Shown: piece after piece, positions 32,500-41,450 of the stretch
How positions within the stretch are numbered: position 1 is the stretch's first letter
Layout of the letters: each line of letters begins with the position of its first letter
From: Streptomyces sp. NRRL F-5727
GTDB lineage: Bacteria > Actinomycetota > Actinomycetes > Streptomycetales > Streptomycetaceae
NCBI RefSeq assembly: GCF_000719555.1
Contig: NZ_JOGX01000003.1
Coordinates: 1 to 64,000, forward strand
Length of the DNA stretch: 64,000 nucleotides
Direction: 5' to 3'
Notes under the pieces: model-generated
The model's input: the letters and a program-made list of their open reading frames with translations, nothing else
What the model was told of the DNA's origin: nothing
The model's database searches: none
Program-made: the position numbers and the translations under genes

Positions 32500-32520
32500 G
32501 TCTGGGACCTACGGGGCTTC
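32488..32520 (-). terminator. hairpin terminator of tRNA-Leu
   Basis: Perfect 15-bp stem (GAAGCCCCGTAGGTC and its complement) with a 3-nt loop, 4 bp downstream of the tRNA-Leu 3' end on the minus strand. Confidence 0.75.
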
Positions 32521-32524
32521 CGTC

Positions 32525-32611
32525 TGGTGCGCGAGGGGGGAGTTGAACCCCCACGCCCTTTCGGGCACTGGAACCTGAATCCAGCGCGTCTGCCTATTCC
32601 GCCACCCGCGC
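32525..32611 (-). tRNA. tRNA-Leu (anticodon CAG)
   Basis: 87-nt type II tRNA with encoded CCA. The acceptor arms GCGCGGG and CTCGCGC pair (one G-T). The anticodon stem-loop CTGGA-TTCAGGT-TCCAG gives anticodon CAG. There is a long variable arm (TGCCCGAAAGGGCG) and a T-loop GGTTCAACTCC. The Leu identity follows from the anticodon and the variable arm. Confidence 0.97.
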
Positions 32612-32965
32612 ATTGGGTGGTCTCCCGGTCTCTCACCTTTTCGGTGGGAGCGCCTGGCGACATCTGAAGATTAGCACGTCGCGGACGGTGGATTCACATC
32701 CGTTGTTTCGGCCCTCCGTGAGCAGAACAGAGGTGAGGGAGGGGCGACGGGAGGAGGGCGACGGCGAAGGGAGCGGGGACGGCGATGCGGGCGGCAGGGA
32801 CAGGGACGACAGGCGCGACAGGGCGACCGCTCCCCCTGCCGCCCAGCCCCGAGTGAAGCCCCTGCCGCCCCACAACGCCCTCCACCGCCACCGATGCCGA
32901 AGCGAACCCCTCGCCCCGGCCCCTCCGGGCCCTCTCGGGGGAAGCCCTGAGAGTCGCCGCGCGCA

Positions 32966-33050
32966 CCGGAGGGGAGAAGTAGGGAGAAGAAGGAGAGAAG
33001 GGACACAGGGGAGAGAGGGGAGAGATGGGAGAGACAGGGGAGAAGCGGGA
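32966..33050. repeat. G/A-rich polypurine low-complexity tract
   Basis: About 85 bp made almost entirely of GGGGAGA-, GGAGAA- and GGGAGA-type units on the plus strand, with few pyrimidines. It carries multiple G-runs of three or four and could form a quadruplex or triplex. Confidence 0.8.
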
Positions 33051-33129
33051 GGTTGCGGCGTCGGCGGCACTTCCCGACGCGCGCACTCGCGTACTCCGCC
33101 CCTCCTGTCGGACAGCCGCGTGCGGGACA

Positions 33130-33193
33130 CTGTCCACAGGCCCCCTCTACGATCCCTGGGGGGAGGGCCTGTGAGAGGTGACACTCGTCCACA
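33130..33193. promoter_or_regulatory. two DnaA-box-like sequences upstream of fhaA
   Basis: CTGTCCACA (33130-33138) and TCGTCCACA (33185-33193) each differ by one base from TTGTCCACA. They have the same orientation, 55 bp apart, within 155 bp of the fhaA start. Confidence 0.5.
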
Positions 33194-33281
33194 GGGCAGA
33201 GAAGGGGAACCAGCCGATTTCCCGACGCGTGGATACGATCAGTAAGCAGTACCAGGACGGCAACGACGGAGGAGGTGCCCC

Positions 33282-34112
33282 ATGGGAGTCCTGAAGCGTT
33301 TCGAGCAGCGTCTCGAAGGTCTGGTCAACGGCACCTTCGCCAAGGTGTTCAAGTCCGAGGTCCAGCCGGTCGAGATCGCCGGCGCGCTCCAGCGCGAGTG
33401 CGACAACAACGCGCAGATCTGGAACCGCGAGCGGACCGTCGTCCCCAATGACTTCATCGTGGAGCTGAGCGCGCCCGACTACGAGCGTCTGAGCCCCTAC
33501 TCGGGCCAGCTGGGCGACGAGCTCGCCGGCCTGGTCCGCGACTACGCCAAGCAGCAGCGGTACACCTTCATGGGCCCGATCAAGGTCCACCTGGAGAAGG
33601 CCGACGACCTCGACACCGGGCTGTACCGGGTGCGCAGCCGTACGCTCGCGTCGAGCGCGTCCCAGCCGCAGCCGCACGGCGGCCAGCACCAGCCTCAGGG
33701 GCAGGGCGGCGGCTACGGGTACCCGCAGGGGGCCCCGGCCGGGGCCCCGCCGATGCCGTCCTCGCCGCCGCCCGGCGGCGCGGGTCACCGGCCGGCCGGC
33801 GGCGGCCGTCCTCCGGCGGCCGGCGGCGCCCAGGTGCGCCGCTGGATCGAGATCAACGGCAACCGCCACCAGATCTCCCGCCCGACCCTGGTCCTCGGCC
33901 GCAGCACCGACGCGGACGTGAGGATCGACGATCCCGGCGTGTCCCGCCGGCACTGCGAGATCCGGACCGGAACGCCCTCGACGATCCAGGATCTCGGATC
34001 CACCAACGGCATCGTGGTGGACGGGCAGCACACCACCCGCGCTACGCTCCGCGACGGCTCGCGGATCGTCGTGGGCAGCACCACCATCGTTTACCGGCAA
34101 GCCGAAGGGTGA
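33282..34112 (+). CDS. fhaA: FhaA: DUF3662 and FHA domain protein
   Basis: 276 residues. The N-terminal DUF3662 domain (GVLKRFEQRLEGLVNGTFAK; VQPVEIAGALQRECDNNA) is followed by a Gln/Pro/Gly-rich linker and a C-terminal phosphothreonine-binding FHA domain (LVLGRSTDADVRIDDPGVSRRHCEI; DLGSTNGIVVDG). In mycobacteria FhaA binds phosphorylated MviN and regulates peptidoglycan precursor export. ATG 33282 has GGAGGAGG 9-11 nt upstream. First gene of the fhaA-fhaB-pstP-rodA-pbpA-pknB run. Confidence 0.96.
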   Translation: MGVLKRFEQRLEGLVNGTFAKVFKSEVQPVEIAGALQRECDNNAQIWNRERTVVPNDFIVELSAPDYERLSPYSGQLGDELAGLVRDYAKQQRYTFMGPIKVHLEKADDLDTGLYRVRSRTLASSASQPQPHGGQHQPQGQGGGYGYPQGAPAGAPPMPSSPPPGGAGHRPAGGGRPPAAGGAQVRRWIEINGNRHQISRPTLVLGRSTDADVRIDDPGVSRRHCEIRTGTPSTIQDLGSTNGIVVDGQHTTRATLRDGSRIVVGSTTIVYRQAEG

Positions 34113-34122
34113 AGCGGGGGCA

Positions 34123-34647
34123 ATGTCAGAGCTGACCCTGACGGTCATGCGGCTGGGTTTCCTGGCCGTTCTGTGGCTGTTCGTCATCGTGGCCGTCCAG
34201 GTCATCCGTAGCGACCTGTTCGGTACGCGGGTGACCCAGCGCGGCTCCCGCCGCCAGGAGGCGCGACCCCAGCAGGGCGGGCGGCAGCCCGCCGCGCCGC
34301 CGCAGCAGCGCGCGCAGCAGCAGCCGGCCGGCGGTGGCCGGTCGCGCCGCGGCGCCCCGACGAAGCTGGTCGTCTCCGAGGGCACCCTCACCGGCACGAC
34401 CGTGGCCCTCCAGGGCCAGACGATCACCCTGGGCCGGGCGCACGACTCGACGATCGTGCTGGACGACGACTACGCGTCCAGCCGGCACGCCCGGATCTAC
34501 CCCGACCGGGACGGCCAGTGGATCGTCGAGGACCTCGGGTCCACGAACGGCACCTACCTGGACCGGACCCGCCTCACCACCGCAACGCCGATTCCGCTGG
34601 GGGCGCCGATCCGCATCGGCAAGACCGTCATCGAGCTGCGGAAGTAG
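34123..34647 (+). CDS. fhaB: FhaB: membrane-anchored FHA domain protein
   Basis: 174 residues. One N-terminal membrane helix (LGFLAVLWLFVIVAVQVI), a Gln/Pro/Arg-rich cytoplasmic linker, then an FHA domain (ITLGRAHDSTIVLDDDYASSRHARIYPD; DLGSTNGTYLD). The mycobacterial counterpart (FhaB/FipA) is phosphorylated by PknA/B and linked to FtsZ/FtsQ and septal growth. It follows fhaA by 10 bp and precedes pstP by about 100 bp. Confidence 0.95.
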   Translation: MSELTLTVMRLGFLAVLWLFVIVAVQVIRSDLFGTRVTQRGSRRQEARPQQGGRQPAAPPQQRAQQQPAGGGRSRRGAPTKLVVSEGTLTGTTVALQGQTITLGRAHDSTIVLDDDYASSRHARIYPDRDGQWIVEDLGSTNGTYLDRTRLTTATPIPLGAPIRIGKTVIELRK

Positions 34648-34743
34648 TACGACAATGAGCGAGCTGACCGGAGCGACCGGAGGGCGGGCAGTGTGGGTCG
34701 AGACCGGCTGTACCCCGATGCAGCGGCGACAGGGCAGGTGGGC

Positions 34744-36243
34744 ATGAGTCTCTCCCTGCGATTCGCCGCGGGCTCGCACAAGGGCATGATCCGCGAGGGC
34801 AACGAGGACTCCGGCTACGCCGGTCCCCGGCTGCTCGCGATCGCCGACGGCATGGGCGGCCAGGCCGCCGGCGAGGTCGCCTCCTCCGAGGTGATCTCCA
34901 CGCTCGTCACGCTCGACGACGACATCCCCGGCTCCGACATCCTCACCTCGCTCGGTACGGCGGTGCAGCGCGCCAACGACCAGCTCCGGATGATGGTCGA
35001 GGAGGACCCGCAGCTGGAGGGCATGGGCACCACGCTCACCGCCCTGCTGTGGACCGGACAGCGGCTCGGCCTCGTGCACGTCGGCGACTCGCGCGCCTAC
35101 CTGCTGCGCGACGGCGTCCTCACCCAGATCACCCAGGACCACACCTGGGTCCAGCGGCTCGTCGACGAGGGCCGGATCACCGAGGAAGAGGCCACCACCC
35201 ACCCCCAGCGCTCGCTCCTCATGCGCGCGCTGGGCAGCGGCGACCACGTCGAGCCCGACCTCTCCATCCGTGAGGTCCGCGCCGGCGACCGGTACCTGAT
35301 CTGCTCCGACGGCCTGTCCGGCGTGGTGTCCCACCAGACCCTGGAGGACACCCTCGCCAGCTACCAGGGCCCGCAGGAGACGGTGCAGGAGCTGATCCAG
35401 CTCGCGCTGCGCGGCGGCGGCCCCGACAACATCACGGTGATCGTCGCCGACGTCCTCGACGTCGACGGCGGCGACACCCTCGCCGGCCACCTCAGCGACA
35501 CCCCGGTCGTCGTCGGCGCGGTCGCCGAGAACCAGCAGCAGCTGAACGACGGCGGCGCGATGCAGACCCCGGCCGGCCGCGCCTCCGGGCTCGGCCGCCC
35601 CGCCCACCACCAGCCCCCCGCCGGCGGCTTCGGCCCACCCGGCAGCGGCGACGACCACGGCTACGGCTCGATGCCGCCGCACGGCGCCTTCGACGCGTAC
35701 ACCGACGACGACTTCGTCAAGCCGCGGAAGAAGCGGCGGTGGATCGGGCGCACCGTGATCCTCGTCCTCGCGCTCGGCGTCCTCGCCGGCGGCGCGTACG
35801 GCGGCTGGTGCTGGACCCAGACCCAGTACTACGTGGGCTCCAACGCCGAGCACGTGGCGCTGTACCGGGGCATCAGCCAGGACCTCGCCTGGGTGAAGCT
35901 CTCGGAGGTCGAGAAGGACCACCCCGAGATCGAACTCAAGTACCTCCCCGCCTACCAGCGGAAGCAGGTCGAGGACACCATCGCGGGCGGCAGCCTCGCC
36001 AAGGCCCAGACGAAGATCTCCGAGCTGGCGGTCCAGGCTTCGGCCTGCAAGAAGACCGAAGAGCGCCGCGTGGCCAAGGAGAAGGCCGACAAGGAGAAGG
36101 CCGCCGAGGCGGCCGAGAAGCCGGCCGACGGCGACAGCGCCGACGCCAAGCCCGACCCCAAGCCCACCGCAGCCGCTCCGACCCCGGGTCCCACCCTCAC
36201 CTCGGAGGAGCAGAAGCTGGCCTCGAACTGCGGCAAGCAGTAA
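34744..36243 (+). CDS. pstP: PP2C-type Ser/Thr protein phosphatase (PstP)
   Basis: Phosphatase that reverses PknB-type phosphorylation, about 499 residues. The PP2C metal-binding motifs are GNEDSGYAGPRLLAIADGMGG, VHVGDSRAYLLRDG, YLICSDGLSGVV and LRGGGPDNITVIVADV (residues 1-240). A membrane helix (TVILVLALGVLAGGAYGGWCW near 340) separates an extracytoplasmic C-terminal part ending in an acidic Pro-rich tail and a final cysteine. ATG 34744 matches the family start. GTG 34693, with GGAGG 9 nt upstream, would add 17 residues. Confidence 0.96.
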   Translation: MSLSLRFAAGSHKGMIREGNEDSGYAGPRLLAIADGMGGQAAGEVASSEVISTLVTLDDDIPGSDILTSLGTAVQRANDQLRMMVEEDPQLEGMGTTLTALLWTGQRLGLVHVGDSRAYLLRDGVLTQITQDHTWVQRLVDEGRITEEEATTHPQRSLLMRALGSGDHVEPDLSIREVRAGDRYLICSDGLSGVVSHQTLEDTLASYQGPQETVQELIQLALRGGGPDNITVIVADVLDVDGGDTLAGHLSDTPVVVGAVAENQQQLNDGGAMQTPAGRASGLGRPAHHQPPAGGFGPPGSGDDHGYGSMPPHGAFDAYTDDDFVKPRKKRRWIGRTVILVLALGVLAGGAYGGWCWTQTQYYVGSNAEHVALYRGISQDLAWVKLSEVEKDHPEIELKYLPAYQRKQVEDTIAGGSLAKAQTKISELAVQASACKKTEERRVAKEKADKEKAAEAAEKPADGDSADAKPDPKPTAAAPTPGPTLTSEEQKLASNCGKQ

Positions 36244-36269
36244 GCACCCGTAGGGGGCCTGTCACCACC

Positions 36270-37709
36270 ATGAGCGTTGTCACCAACACGACCACCATCG
36301 GCGCGATCGAGGCGCCGAGCCGCCGCAACACGGAGCTGGCGCTCCTCGGCTTCGCCGTCGCCATCCCGGTGTTCGCGTACCTCAACGTCGGGCTCGCGCT
36401 GGACGGCGAAGTCCCGGCCGGCATGCTCGGGTACGGGCTCGGCCTGGCGCTCCTCGCGACCGTCGCCCACCTCGTGGTGCGCAAGTGGGCCCCGTACGCG
36501 GACCCGCTGCTGCTGCCGCTGGCGACCCTGCTCAACGGCATGGGCCTGGTGCTGATCTGGCGACTGGACCAGTCGCCGCGGCTGATCGCGACGTCGATGC
36601 GGCTGTACAAGAGCTTCAGCCCGGACGCGCCCAGCCAGATGATGTACTCGGCGATCGGCATCGCCATGTTCGTCGGTGTGCTGCTGCTGCTCAAGGACCA
36701 CCGCGTCCTGCAGCGCTACACGTACATCTCCATGGTGGTGGCGCTCGTCCTGCTGCTGCTGCCGCTCGTCCCGGGCCTCGGCGCGGACGTGTTCGGCGCC
36801 AAGATCTGGATCCGGATCGGCGGCTTCTCCATCCAGCCCGGTGAGTTCGCCAAGCTCGTCCTCGCGATCTTCTTCTCCGGCTACCTGATGGTGAAGCGGG
36901 ACGCGCTGGCCCTGGCCAGCCGCCGCTTCATGGGGCTCTACCTGCCCCGCGGCCGCGACCTCGGCCCGATCCTGACGATCTGGGCGGTCAGCCTCCTCAT
37001 CCTGGTCTTCGAGAACGACCTCGGTACCTCGCTGCTGTTCTTCGGCATGTTCGTGATCATGCTGTACGTGGCCACCGAGCGGACCAGCTGGATCGTCATG
37101 GGTCTGCTCATGGCCGTCGCCGGCGCGGTGGTCGTGGGTTCCACGGCGGGTCACGTGAAGTCGCGTGTGGCGGCCTGGCTCGACCCCTTCGGCTGTCTGG
37201 AGACGGCCACCGACCAGAACATGCTGAACGCCTGTGACCAGATGACCCAGGTGCTCATGTCGTTCGGTTCGGGCGGCATCCTCGGCACCGGTCTCGGGCA
37301 GGGCAACTCCGACCTGATCAGCTTCGCCGCCAACTCCGACTTCATCTTCGCCACCGTCGGCGAGGAGCTCGGTCTCGCCGGCGTCATGGTCTTCCTGCTG
37401 CTGTACGGCCTGATCATCGAGCGCGGCATCCGTACCGCCCTCGCCGCCCGCGACCCCTTCGGCAAGCTGCTGGCGATGGGTCTCTCCGGCGCCTTCGCGC
37501 TGCAGATCTTCGTCGTCGCCGGCGGTGTGATGGGCCTCATCCCGCTCACCGGTATGACGATGCCGTTCCTCGCGTACGGCGGTTCGTCCGTGATCGCCAA
37601 CTGGGCCCTGATCGGCATCCTGATCCGGATCAGCGACACCGCGCGCCGCCCCGCGCCCGCCCCCGCACCGAACCCCGACGCCGAGATGACCCAGGTGGTC
37701 CGTCCGTGA
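36270..37709 (+). CDS. rodA: SEDS-family peptidoglycan polymerase (RodA/FtsW)
   Basis: 479-residue integral membrane glycosyltransferase that polymerises lipid II. Many membrane segments run the length of the protein. SEDS signatures include KIWIRIGGFSIQPGEFAKLVL, FENDLGTSLLFFGMF, FGSGGILGTGLGQG and TGMTMPFLAYGGSSVIANW. The stop overlaps the GTG of pbpA (GTGA), the usual pairing of a SEDS polymerase with its class B PBP. The actinobacterial order fhaB-pstP-rodA-pbpA-pknB supports RodA, although FtsW cannot be excluded from sequence alone. Confidence 0.93.
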   Translation: MSVVTNTTTIGAIEAPSRRNTELALLGFAVAIPVFAYLNVGLALDGEVPAGMLGYGLGLALLATVAHLVVRKWAPYADPLLLPLATLLNGMGLVLIWRLDQSPRLIATSMRLYKSFSPDAPSQMMYSAIGIAMFVGVLLLLKDHRVLQRYTYISMVVALVLLLLPLVPGLGADVFGAKIWIRIGGFSIQPGEFAKLVLAIFFSGYLMVKRDALALASRRFMGLYLPRGRDLGPILTIWAVSLLILVFENDLGTSLLFFGMFVIMLYVATERTSWIVMGLLMAVAGAVVVGSTAGHVKSRVAAWLDPFGCLETATDQNMLNACDQMTQVLMSFGSGGILGTGLGQGNSDLISFAANSDFIFATVGEELGLAGVMVFLLLYGLIIERGIRTALAARDPFGKLLAMGLSGAFALQIFVVAGGVMGLIPLTGMTMPFLAYGGSSVIANWALIGILIRISDTARRPAPAPAPNPDAEMTQVVRP

Positions 37710-39166
37710 ACAAGCCGCTGCGCCGGGTCGCGATCTTCTGCGGCCTGCTCGTCCTCGCCCTGCTCCTGCGCGACAACTGGCTCCAGTTCGTGCGCGCCGA
37801 CGAGCTGAACGCGCACCCGAAGAACACCCGCGTCCGCATCGAGCGGTACGCCAACGAGCGCGGCAACATCATCGTCGACGGCAAGCCGATCACCGGCTCC
37901 GTCGACTCCGGCGGCAACTACTACAAGTACAAGCGGACCTACGTGAACGGCCCCATGTGGGCGCCGGTCACCGGGTACGCCTCGCAGGTGTACGACGCCA
38001 ACTTCATCGAGAAGATCGAGGACGGCATCCTCACCGGCAACGACGACCGGCTCTTCTTCGACCGCACCCTGTCGATGTTCACCGGCGAGAAGAAGCGCGG
38101 CGGCGACGTCGTCACCACCCTCAACGGCGCCGCCCAGAAGGCCGCCTTCGAGGGCCTGGGGAAGAACACCGGCGCCGTGGTCGCGATCGAGCCGTCGACC
38201 GGCAAGATTCTGGCGCTGGCGTCCACCCCCTCGTACGACCCCTCCACGATCGCGGGCAGCGACGACGAGAAGGCGTGGGTGGCGCTGACCGAGTCCAAGG
38301 CCAAGCCGATGCAGAACCGCGCGCTGCGCGAGATCTACCCCCCCGGCTCGGTCTTCAAGGTCGTGACCGCGGCCGCCGCCCTGGAGGCCGGCAAGGTCAC
38401 GGACATCGACGCGGCGACCGAGACGCCCGAGGGCTGGAAGATCCCGCTCTCCACCGTCCCGATGAAGAACCACTCGGGCGGCTGCGCCAACGCCAGCCTC
38501 AACGAGGCGCTGCGGATCTCCTGCAACTCGGTCTTCGCCAAGCTCGGTGACGACGTCGGCGTCGAGAAGATGAACGAGATGGCGGAGAAGTTCGGCTTCA
38601 ACGCCGAGCAGTTCACCCCCGTCCGGTCCGCCGCCTCGGTCTACGACAAGAAGGCCGACCGCGGTGGCAACGCGCTCTCCTCCATCGGCCAGTTCAACAC
38701 CGCGACCACCCCGCTCCAGATGGCGATGGTCACGGCGGCGATCGCGAACGACGGCAAGCTGATGAAGCCGTACATGATCGACCAGCTGCGGGCGCCGAAC
38801 CTGGACGTCATCAAGCAGAACGAGCCGGAGCAGCTGAGCCAGCCGGTCTCCCCGGAGAACGCGCAGAAGCTCCAGGCCATGATGGAGAACGTGGTCGCCA
38901 AGGGCACCGGCGGCAAGGCCGACCTGAACATGTCCGGCGTGAAGGTCGGCGGCAAGACCGGTACCGCGCAGCACGGCGAGAAGAACGCCAAGCGCCCGTA
39001 CGCGTGGTTCATCTCGTACGCCAAGACGGACCAGGGTTCCCCCGTCGCGGTCGCCGTGATCGTCGAGGACGCCGAGGGCGTCGGCCGTGAGGACATCAGC
39101 GGTGGCGGCCTGGCCGCGCCGATCGCGAAGGCGGTCATGAAGGCGGTTCTGAAGAGCCGCGGCTGA
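37706..39166 (+). CDS. pbpA: class B penicillin-binding protein (PbpA)
   Basis: Transpeptidase partner of the preceding SEDS protein, 486 residues. An N-terminal membrane anchor (VAIFCGLLVLALLL) is followed by a dimerisation domain and then the transpeptidase domain with motifs SxxK (PPGSVFKVV, near residue 213), SxN (SCNSVF) and KTGTAQ (near 415). GTG 37706 overlaps the rodA stop. An unconserved gap of 153 bp separates it from pknB. Expected to act in lateral or septal wall synthesis and to be sensitive to beta-lactams. Confidence 0.96.
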   Translation: MNKPLRRVAIFCGLLVLALLLRDNWLQFVRADELNAHPKNTRVRIERYANERGNIIVDGKPITGSVDSGGNYYKYKRTYVNGPMWAPVTGYASQVYDANFIEKIEDGILTGNDDRLFFDRTLSMFTGEKKRGGDVVTTLNGAAQKAAFEGLGKNTGAVVAIEPSTGKILALASTPSYDPSTIAGSDDEKAWVALTESKAKPMQNRALREIYPPGSVFKVVTAAAALEAGKVTDIDAATETPEGWKIPLSTVPMKNHSGGCANASLNEALRISCNSVFAKLGDDVGVEKMNEMAEKFGFNAEQFTPVRSAASVYDKKADRGGNALSSIGQFNTATTPLQMAMVTAAIANDGKLMKPYMIDQLRAPNLDVIKQNEPEQLSQPVSPENAQKLQAMMENVVAKGTGGKADLNMSGVKVGGKTGTAQHGEKNAKRPYAWFISYAKTDQGSPVAVAVIVEDAEGVGREDISGGGLAAPIAKAVMKAVLKSRG

Positions 39167-39319
39167 TCTTGCGAAGGGCCGGTGCCCCCCAGGTACCGGT
39201 CAGGTATCAGCTGCCCTCCGCGCGCGGTACGGCTCTTCGGGGCCGGTACCGTATGCGCGGACAGCACACACCGCCGGACCACGGTGCGGTCGGGACAGAC
39301 GGAGAGGGCTGGATCAACT

Positions 39320-41365
39320 ATGGAAGAGCCGCGTCGCCTCGGCGGCCGGTACGAGCTGGGCTCGGTGCTCGGCCGCGGTGGCATGGCCGAGGTGTACCTC
39401 GCCCAGGACACCCGGCTCGGCCGCACCGTCGCCGTGAAGACGCTGCGGGCCGACCTGGCCCGTGACCCGTCCTTCCAGGCCCGGTTCCGCCGCGAGGCAC
39501 AGTCCGCCGCCTCCCTGAACCACCCGGCGATCGTCGCCGTCTACGACACCGGCGAGGACTACGTCGACGGGGTCTCCATCCCGTACATCGTGATGGAGTA
39601 CGTCGACGGCTCGACCCTCCGCGAGCTGCTGCACTCCGGCCGCAAGCTGCTGCCGGAGCGGACGCTGGAGATGACCGTCGGCATCCTGCAGGCGCTGGAG
39701 TACTCGCACCGCGCCGGCATCGTGCACCGCGACATCAAGCCCGCCAACGTGATGCTGACCCGCACCGGCCAGGTCAAGGTCATGGACTTCGGCATCGCGC
39801 GCGCGATGGGCGACGCGGGCATGACCATGACGCAGACCGCCGCGGTCATCGGCACCGCCCAGTACCTCTCCCCGGAGCAGGCCAAGGGCGAGCAGGTCGA
39901 CGCCCGGTCCGACCTGTACTCCACCGGCTGCCTGCTGTACGAACTCCTCACCGTCCGGCCGCCGTTCATCGGCGACTCCCCCGTGGCCGTCGCCTACCAG
40001 CACGTCCGGGAAGAGCCGCAGCCGCCGAGTAACTTCGACGCCGAGATCACGCCCGAGATGGACGCCATCGTCCTGAAGGCGCTGGTCAAGGACCCCGACT
40101 ACCGCTACCAGTCCGCCGACGAGATGCGCGCGGACATCGAGGCGTGCCTCGACGGGCAGCCGGTCGCGGCCGCCGCCGCGATGGGCATGGGCGGCGCCCC
40201 GGCGTACAACGGCTACGGCTACCCGCCGGAGGACCAGCCGACCACCGCGCTGCGCCAGGCCGACCCGGTCGGCCAGACGTCGATGATGCCGCCGGTGTCG
40301 CCGGACGGCGGGGGCTATGGCGGGTACGACGGTTACGACGACCGTCCGGACCGCCGCCGCGGCGGCCAGAAGAAGTCGAACGCCTCGACGATCCTGCTGG
40401 CGCTCTGCGGTGTCCTGGTCCTGGTCGGCGCGATCTTCATCGCCCAGTACCTGATGAACACCAACGACACCCCGCAGCAGACGACGGTGCCGCAGCTCGT
40501 CGGCCAGAAGATGGACGAGGCGCAGAAGTCCGCGGTCAACGCGCAGGTGAAGGTGCAGGAGGCGGGCAGCGAGCGCTGCGAGCAGCCCACCGGCGCGATC
40601 TGCCGCCAGAACCCGGCCGCCGACGGCTCCGCCAAGATCGACGTCGACGCCACGATCCAGGTGTGGGTCTCCGAGGGCGCGCCGCTCGTCGAGGTCCCGG
40701 ACGTCCAGGAGCAGTCGCTGGAGCGGGCCCGGGAGACCCTGGAGGGCAAGGGCTTCAAGGTCAAGGTCGAGGAGGAGGAGTCCGAGGAGGACCCCGGCAC
40801 CGTCCTGCGGCAGAACCCGCAGAACGGCACCAAGGCCGAGAAGAACTCCGAGGTGACCCTCACGGTCGCCAAGCAGAAGCTGACGCAGCTGCCGGACGTC
40901 CGCAACCGTGACATCAACCTGGCGCTGCAGCAGCTGAACGGCCTCGGCTTCACCAACGTGAAGCAGGAGGAGGTCGACAACGACCAGCCCAAGGGCATGG
41001 TCCTGGAGCAGACCCCCGGCGGCCCCAGCAACCAGCCGCTGGACGTCGCGATCGTCCTGAAGGTCTCCAAGGGCCCGGCGGTGACCCAGGTCCAGATCCC
41101 GGCCGACATCGTCGGGAAGACGCTCAAGGAGGTCCGGGACAACCTCCAGGGCCAGGGCGTCACGGTCACCGTGGTCGGCGTCGACAAGGACGACGCCCGG
41201 GTGTTCCAGTCGAACCCGCCCGCGGGTTCCATGGTCAAGCAGGGCGACACGGTCACCCTGGTCACCGTGGACGGCGGCGGCGGTGGCAACCCCGGTGGCG
41301 GCGACCAGCAGGGCGGCGGCGACAACAACAACGGCGAGAGCAACATCGGCGGCTGGTTCGACTAG
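39320..41365 (+). CDS. pknB: Ser/Thr protein kinase PknB with PASTA repeats
   Basis: 681-residue receptor kinase. The kinase domain (residues 10-270) has GRGGMAEVY, the invariant lysine in VAVKTLR, HRDIKPANVML, DFGIARAMG and the activation loop TAAVIGTAQYLSPEQA. A membrane helix (ASTILLALCGVLVLVGAIF near 360) leads to four extracellular PASTA domains, visible from repeated V/LPD or IPADIVG-type starts, which sense muropeptides. The tail is Gly/Asn-rich. It phosphorylates cell-wall and division proteins including FHA partners. ATG 39320 follows GGAGAGGG. A strong terminator comes after. Confidence 0.97.
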   Translation: MEEPRRLGGRYELGSVLGRGGMAEVYLAQDTRLGRTVAVKTLRADLARDPSFQARFRREAQSAASLNHPAIVAVYDTGEDYVDGVSIPYIVMEYVDGSTLRELLHSGRKLLPERTLEMTVGILQALEYSHRAGIVHRDIKPANVMLTRTGQVKVMDFGIARAMGDAGMTMTQTAAVIGTAQYLSPEQAKGEQVDARSDLYSTGCLLYELLTVRPPFIGDSPVAVAYQHVREEPQPPSNFDAEITPEMDAIVLKALVKDPDYRYQSADEMRADIEACLDGQPVAAAAAMGMGGAPAYNGYGYPPEDQPTTALRQADPVGQTSMMPPVSPDGGGYGGYDGYDDRPDRRRGGQKKSNASTILLALCGVLVLVGAIFIAQYLMNTNDTPQQTTVPQLVGQKMDEAQKSAVNAQVKVQEAGSERCEQPTGAICRQNPAADGSAKIDVDATIQVWVSEGAPLVEVPDVQEQSLERARETLEGKGFKVKVEEEESEEDPGTVLRQNPQNGTKAEKNSEVTLTVAKQKLTQLPDVRNRDINLALQQLNGLGFTNVKQEEVDNDQPKGMVLEQTPGGPSNQPLDVAIVLKVSKGPAVTQVQIPADIVGKTLKEVRDNLQGQGVTVTVVGVDKDDARVFQSNPPAGSMVKQGDTVTLVTVDGGGGGNPGGGDQQGGGDNNNGESNIGGWFD

Positions 41366-41388
41366 CCCCGGTCCGCCGGTCGGTACGA

Positions 41389-41432
41389 GGGGAGAGCCCC
41401 GGAGTCCTTCACAGGACTCCGGGGCTCTCCCC
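41389..41432. terminator. strong terminator between pknB and the sortases
   Basis: Perfect 19-bp stem (41389-41407 with 41414-41432) and a 6-nt loop, followed on the plus strand by TTTCT. It serves the convergent pknB and sortase operons. Confidence 0.88.
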
Positions 41433-41450
41433 TTTCTGCTCGCGCCCGCC

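Larger units (their letters stand above)
32612..33281. other. 670-bp noncoding region upstream of fhaA with a polypurine tract and two DnaA-like boxes
   Basis: No convincing gene: the open frames here are low-complexity Arg/Gly- or Ser/Pro-rich shadows. The stretch 32710-33050 is strongly purine-rich on the plus strand, most extreme at 32966-33050 (GGGGAGA units). Box-like sequences are at 33130 and 33185. The promoter of the fhaA-pknB operon should lie near the right end; GATACGATC (33233-33241) could hold a -10. The left end is the 5' flank of tRNA-Leu. Confidence 0.6.

Noticed and set aside
32613..33245. 210-residue frame upstream of fhaA as a gene
   Set aside because: Arg/Gly/Glu-rich low-complexity translation produced by the polypurine tract, with no ribosome site or domain.
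37149..37164. GGGTCACGTGAAGT inside rodA as a parS site
   Set aside because: Four mismatches from the 14-bp consensus; CACGTG alone is common in this genome.
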